Positions 15,094 through 18,714 of a DNA stretch of 18,714 nucleotides are shown here, one piece after another. The translations under genes were made by a program, and so were the position numbers. Within the stretch, counting starts at the first letter, position 1; the number at the start of each line of letters is the position of its first letter. The stretch comes from Flavipsychrobacter sp. (lineage in GTDB: Bacteria; Bacteroidota; Bacteroidia; Chitinophagales; Chitinophagaceae), in contig JAJNBR010000023.1 of the NCBI GenBank assembly GCA_021156265.1, positions 1 to 18,714 of the forward strand, written 5' to 3'. A model generated the notes under the pieces. It saw only the letters and a program-made list of their open reading frames with translations, searched no databases and was not told the origin of the DNA.

Positions 15094-18000
15094 ATGAGAT
15101 TTAGCAAGGCATATATACATCCGGGGCGTATATTTATATCGTTTCAAAGGTTGTTCTTTTTCTGCCTGCTCGCCTGTGTCTGTACATTCTTTACCCCCGC
15201 TAATGCCATCGGACAGGAGCCGGAGTACGAGGAAATTCTCGTCTCTGTCAACATACAGGGAATGGGAACCATTGAGGTGCCTGCCCTTATCAATGAGCAA
15301 ACATTATTTCTTCCTATCGTTGACATTTTTGATTACCTGAAAATAAAGATGGATGAAAGCCAGAATTCCGATACTATAAGCGGCTTTTTTATCTCGCAGG
15401 ATAACAAGTACCTCATAGACCGTGTCAATAGCAAGATCTTCTTAAGCGAAAAAGAGTTCCAGCTTCCACCAAAAGATCTGATAAAAACGGAAACCGCACT
15501 GTACATGAAGCGGGATCACTTTGGAAGCGTGTTCGACCTTCCATCTGCTTTCAACTTTCGCGCGCTACTCGTCAACATGAGCTCTAAAAATGAGTTGCCT
15601 GTGATGCGTGAAGCGCGTCTTGAATCTATACGGAGCAATGTGCGCCGTTTAAAGGGCGAAATAAGCGCTGATACCACGCTAAAAAGATTAGACCCATGGA
15701 TACATTTCGGCATGACGGATTGGTCGGTAATAGCCGCCCAGCAATCCGATGGCATACGCGATACCAGGGTAAATCTTGGCCTTGGCGGAATAGTGCTGGG
15801 AGGAGAAGTAAACGCTTCCCTCAACTATAGCACCAGCGTGCCCTTCCAGGAAAAGCAACAGTTTTATTCATGGCGTTATGTAAACAACGAGGCAAAAACT
15901 GTAAAGCAGGTAGTAGCCGGCAAGATACCCACCATGACGGTTGCCTCGATCTTCGCTCCTGTACTAGGGGTGACTGTTACCAATACGCCTACTATCGCTA
16001 AACGAGCTTTTGGGTCTTACCGCCTCAGCAACATTACGGAGCCTAACTGGGTGGTAGAATTGTATGTAAATAACATACTGGTAGATTATGTACGTGCTGA
16101 TGAAACCGGCTTTTTTTCGTTCAATGTGCCGCTTGTTTACGGTAACTCTGCTATTAAACTCCGCTATTACGGCCCTTTCGGTGAGGAGCGTGCAAAAGAT
16201 GAAAATATCAGTATACCGTTCAACTTTATGTCGCCTGGCAAGTTCGAGTATCTTGCTACGGCCGGCGTAGTGGAAGACGACACGCTCAGCAGGCTTGGCC
16301 GTGGTGGCATTACTTATGGCTTGAACAGATATGTTACTTTAGGCACCGGTATTGAATACCTGTCATCGGTAAAAAACAATCCTGTCATGCCTTACATTAA
16401 TGGCGCAGTCCGCCTGGGCAACGGCATCTTAATGTTTGGAGAATATAACTATAAGGTAAGGGCAAAAGGCGGACTCTTTTATCGCACGGTGAGCAACTGG
16501 CAATTTGAAGCGAGTTACAGCTTGTATGAGAAAGGACAAAAAGCCATCAACAATAATGCCGAGCAGGAACGGCGGGCAGTAGTATCTGTGCCTTTGCGCT
16601 TCAAAAGACTCTCGATGTTCTCCATGTTAACCTTTAATCAGACGGTGCTTTCTTCCACATCATACACCACTACAGAATGGTTATGGTCAGCTACCTACAA
16701 GCGAATCGATGCACGACTTAATACTATCGGCATTTACGTGCCCGAAACTCAGCCGCTCGTATACACCAACTTTGCAGTGGCGCTCAGGTTACCCTACGGC
16801 TTTGTCCTAACTCCCGAAGCACAATACCAATACACTCTCAACGAATTTATTACCATCAAGGGAGCTCTCGAGAAACGAGTACTACGACGGGGATACATTG
16901 GGCTCACCTATGAAGAAAATTTTAAGAGTAAGCTCAGAAACATGGGCATACAGCTGCGTTATGATTTTAATTATGCACAATTGGGTTTTACGGGCCGATA
17001 TCTTAATAACAAGTTCTCATTTCTAGAAGCCGCGCGTGGTAGTATTATGTATGACAAGGAAACAAACTACGCTGGTTTTACCAACAGCACCAGCATTGGC
17101 CGCTCGGGTATAGTACTGTTGCCTTTTCTGGACATGGATTGCAACGGGCATCGCGACGAGGACGAACCCAAAGTATCAGGACTAAAATTCAGAATAAACG
17201 CCGGACGTGTACAACCCGAAAGTAAGGATACAACGATTAGAGTACACGGACTTGAGCCGTACAACAGCTACTTTATTGAATTAAATCGCCTGAGTTTTGA
17301 CAACATCGCCTGGCAAATGAAAAATAAAACGCTACGCGTTTTTGCTGAACCCAATATGTTCCGGCTTATTGAGGTTCCGATTGCGGTGGTGGGTGAGGTA
17401 ACTGGCACTGTATTCCTTGCGAAAGAAGGTGTAGAACAGGGACTGGGCCAGGTCTTCGTCAACATTTACAAAAATGACAGTCTTATTGCTAAAACGCTTA
17501 GTGAACCGGATGGCTACTTTAGCTATATAGGATTAGCCCCCGGTTATTATGTCGCCCGGATCGACACGGCACAGCTCCGCAAAATAAACATGATCTCGTC
17601 TGCCCCCCTGCCATTCACTGTTGCTATCACAAAAGAGGGCGATGTTGTTGAAGGACTCAATTTTACACTAAAATCAATTTACGACACAGTTAAACCTGAA
17701 CAGGCGTCCACTCAAAATATTGACACGCCAGTTAAAAAGGTTGTAAAAACACTTAAAAAGGTTAAAGCAACAAAGCCGAAAGCTAAACCTTCAGCAGTGG
17801 CAACCAGCCGACCCAAAAACTACAAGCCATTCCCGAGTGCAATGATGGCGGCAAAAAGGCCTGTAGTAAAACCATTGCCGTTAAAGGCAAAAGCAAAAAA
17901 AGTGATCAAACCGACAAAGGCCTTAGCTCCGAAGATTGAAAAAAAGGATCTGCCCGCCGACACCAGCACAAAAAAGAAAGTTTCTGTACACGTTGATTCC

Positions 18001-18306
18001 ACACCTGCTGGGATAAAACACAAGGATGCGCCCGACTCTGTTATTAAAGTTCAAAGCAAACTGGAAGTGGAATCCGATACTTCGGCCGCTTTTCGTGGAC
18101 AAGACACGGCAACGACCATACACGAAATACAAGACTCAATGAAAGTCACCAAAGATACTTTGACCTTAGGTCAAGGCAATCCATTAAAGGCACGGCCAGG
18201 CCTATTAAAAAACTTGCGCAAACTCTTTAGCGGGAATCGAAAGGAAGAAATTGATACGACTTCGACACAGCTCTCAACAATGAAAAACCGGCTCATAAAA
18301 AAATAA
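15094..18306 (+). CDS. Usher-like outer-membrane assembly protein with Lys/Pro-rich tail
   Basis: This 1070-residue protein has a signal peptide (hydrophobic FFFCLLACVCTFF, cleaved near ANA). Residues 45-190 form a periplasmic N-terminal domain (ILVSVNIQGMGTIEVP, LFLPIVDIFDYLKI). Residues about 200-670 alternate short beta-strands as in a large outer-membrane barrel. They are interrupted near 300-380 by a plug-like Ig domain, whose WVVELYVNNILVDYV, ADETGFFSF and LRYYGPFGEE motifs resemble usher middle domains. A DMDCNGHRDEDE loop (680-691) looks like a calcium-binding SdrD-B-like motif, and residues 764-825 form a carboxypeptidase-regulatory-like domain. Residues about 862-1070 are a low-complexity tail rich in Lys, Pro, Thr and Ser, unlike classical ushers. 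It is last in the run of closely spaced genes. Usher function is supported by architecture and the chaperone and DUF4402 neighbours, not by clear identity to PapC/FimD. Confidence 0.68.
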   Translation: MRFSKAYIHPGRIFISFQRLFFFCLLACVCTFFTPANAIGQEPEYEEILVSVNIQGMGTIEVPALINEQTLFLPIVDIFDYLKIKMDESQNSDTISGFFISQDNKYLIDRVNSKIFLSEKEFQLPPKDLIKTETALYMKRDHFGSVFDLPSAFNFRALLVNMSSKNELPVMREARLESIRSNVRRLKGEISADTTLKRLDPWIHFGMTDWSVIAAQQSDGIRDTRVNLGLGGIVLGGEVNASLNYSTSVPFQEKQQFYSWRYVNNEAKTVKQVVAGKIPTMTVASIFAPVLGVTVTNTPTIAKRAFGSYRLSNITEPNWVVELYVNNILVDYVRADETGFFSFNVPLVYGNSAIKLRYYGPFGEERAKDENISIPFNFMSPGKFEYLATAGVVEDDTLSRLGRGGITYGLNRYVTLGTGIEYLSSVKNNPVMPYINGAVRLGNGILMFGEYNYKVRAKGGLFYRTVSNWQFEASYSLYEKGQKAINNNAEQERRAVVSVPLRFKRLSMFSMLTFNQTVLSSTSYTTTEWLWSATYKRIDARLNTIGIYVPETQPLVYTNFAVALRLPYGFVLTPEAQYQYTLNEFITIKGALEKRVLRRGYIGLTYEENFKSKLRNMGIQLRYDFNYAQLGFTGRYLNNKFSFLEAARGSIMYDKETNYAGFTNSTSIGRSGIVLLPFLDMDCNGHRDEDEPKVSGLKFRINAGRVQPESKDTTIRVHGLEPYNSYFIELNRLSFDNIAWQMKNKTLRVFAEPNMFRLIEVPIAVVGEVTGTVFLAKEGVEQGLGQVFVNIYKNDSLIAKTLSEPDGYFSYIGLAPGYYVARIDTAQLRKINMISSAPLPFTVAITKEGDVVEGLNFTLKSIYDTVKPEQASTQNIDTPVKKVVKTLKKVKATKPKAKPSAVATSRPKNYKPFPSAMMAAKRPVVKPLPLKAKAKKVIKPTKALAPKIEKKDLPADTSTKKKVSVHVDSTPAGIKHKDAPDSVIKVQSKLEVESDTSAAFRGQDTATTIHEIQDSMKVTKDTLTLGQGNPLKARPGLLKNLRKLFSGNRKEEIDTTSTQLSTMKNRLIKK

Positions 18307-18504
18307 AAGAAACATAAATACATTCCAAAAAAAATCATTATGTTTGTTTGTCAATTTATACCACACTATATTTAATTGTGAAATACCCTGTTATCCGTGC
18401 TATGACTAACAATAGTATTGGATGAAACCGAGTATTAGTCTTTTGCTAATATTCAATTAACAAGGTCTTTAGTTCAGCTACTACTTAACCATAAAAGAAA
18501 GTCC

Positions 18505-18714
18505 ATGTTCAACGCAGGTTATAAATTGAAGAATGCGAAGAATGCAAAACCAAGAACTGTTGGCAAGTACATTTTGTTTCCGGGGTTGTTAACCTTGGCC
18601 TTATGCTCTGCACAACGATCAGACGCTCAGGGCAACCTGCTTATTTCCCCTCGCAGGATTGTTTTTGAGGGTGCCAGGAAGACACAGGAATTAAACCTGG
18701 CAAACACCGGCACT
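18505..18714 (+). CDS. PapD-like periplasmic chaperone, copy 2 (partial, runs off the window)
   Basis: An open frame from the ATG at 18505 continues to the window edge (70 codons). After a leader with the core ILFPGLLTLALC and cleavage near DAQ, it encodes GNLLISPRRIVFEG and KTQELNLANTGT. This aligns residue by residue with the first chaperone (GLLVLPRRVVFEG, RTQELNLANSGM) and keeps the Arg matching the PapD subunit anchor. It is preceded by a 198-base gap containing no gene and no clear terminator. TATGTTTG at 18339-18346 exactly fits the Bacteroidota -7 consensus, although a -33 element is not visible. A second chaperone implies either a second set of subunits beyond the window or dedicated chaperones for different subunits. 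Confidence 0.85.
   Translation, partial: MFNAGYKLKNAKNAKPRTVGKYILFPGLLTLALCSAQRSDAQGNLLISPRRIVFEGARKTQELNLANTGT

Overview
The window looks like a chromosomal segment from a Bacteroidota bacterium, most likely Chitinophagaceae or a close relative. This is inferred from several things. There is a run of lipoproteins whose first residues after the lipidated cysteine are Lys/Asp/Glu-rich, as in Bacteroidota surface lipoproteins. There is a type IX secretion (T9SS)-like C-terminal domain. DUF4402, DUF4382 and MbnP-type proteins are present. Purine-rich Shine-Dalgarno sequences are scarce upstream of starts. No rRNA, tRNA, CRISPR, transposase or integrase was found.

Left part (1-3183): a gene-free leader carries a perfect 18-bp inverted-repeat element. 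It is followed by a two-gene unit, an Atg22/UMF1-type MFS transporter and a metallo-beta-lactamase-fold hydrolase with all seven expected metal ligands. Next comes a 335-bp gap with a long hairpin that ends in a T-run on the minus strand, and then a small unknown gene.

Middle part (3188-8096): a cluster of six predicted lipoproteins. They are one unknown (minus strand), two tandem DUF4382 paralogues, a plant-type glutaminyl cyclase, and a minus-strand pair made of an MbnP-like protein and a small unknown lipoprotein. Three clear intrinsic terminators separate these units.

Right part (8100-18714): the most interesting region, a fimbria-like assembly locus. In order it encodes a DUF4402 pilin-like subunit, a PapD-like periplasmic chaperone, a 972-residue adhesin-like protein built like a phage tail fibre, a 574-residue surface protein with a T9SS-like sorting domain, a second DUF4402 protein translationally coupled to it, and a 1070-residue usher-like outer-membrane beta-barrel with an unusual Lys/Pro-rich tail. 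A second chaperone paralogue then starts and runs off the window, so the locus continues. A phased 11-bp GTTAA direct-repeat array lies in the divergent promoter region before the first pilin. A pair of competing hairpins sits between pilin and chaperone and may set subunit stoichiometry.

The proposed working model is inference. The chaperone holds the DUF4402 subunits by their C-terminal strands, the usher exports and polymerises them, and the tail-fibre-like protein and the T9SS-tagged protein supply adhesive or surface-attached parts. Chaperone-usher-like loci are not the standard Bacteroidota fimbriae, which are type V, and the mix with tail-fibre and T9SS modules is the main candidate novelty.
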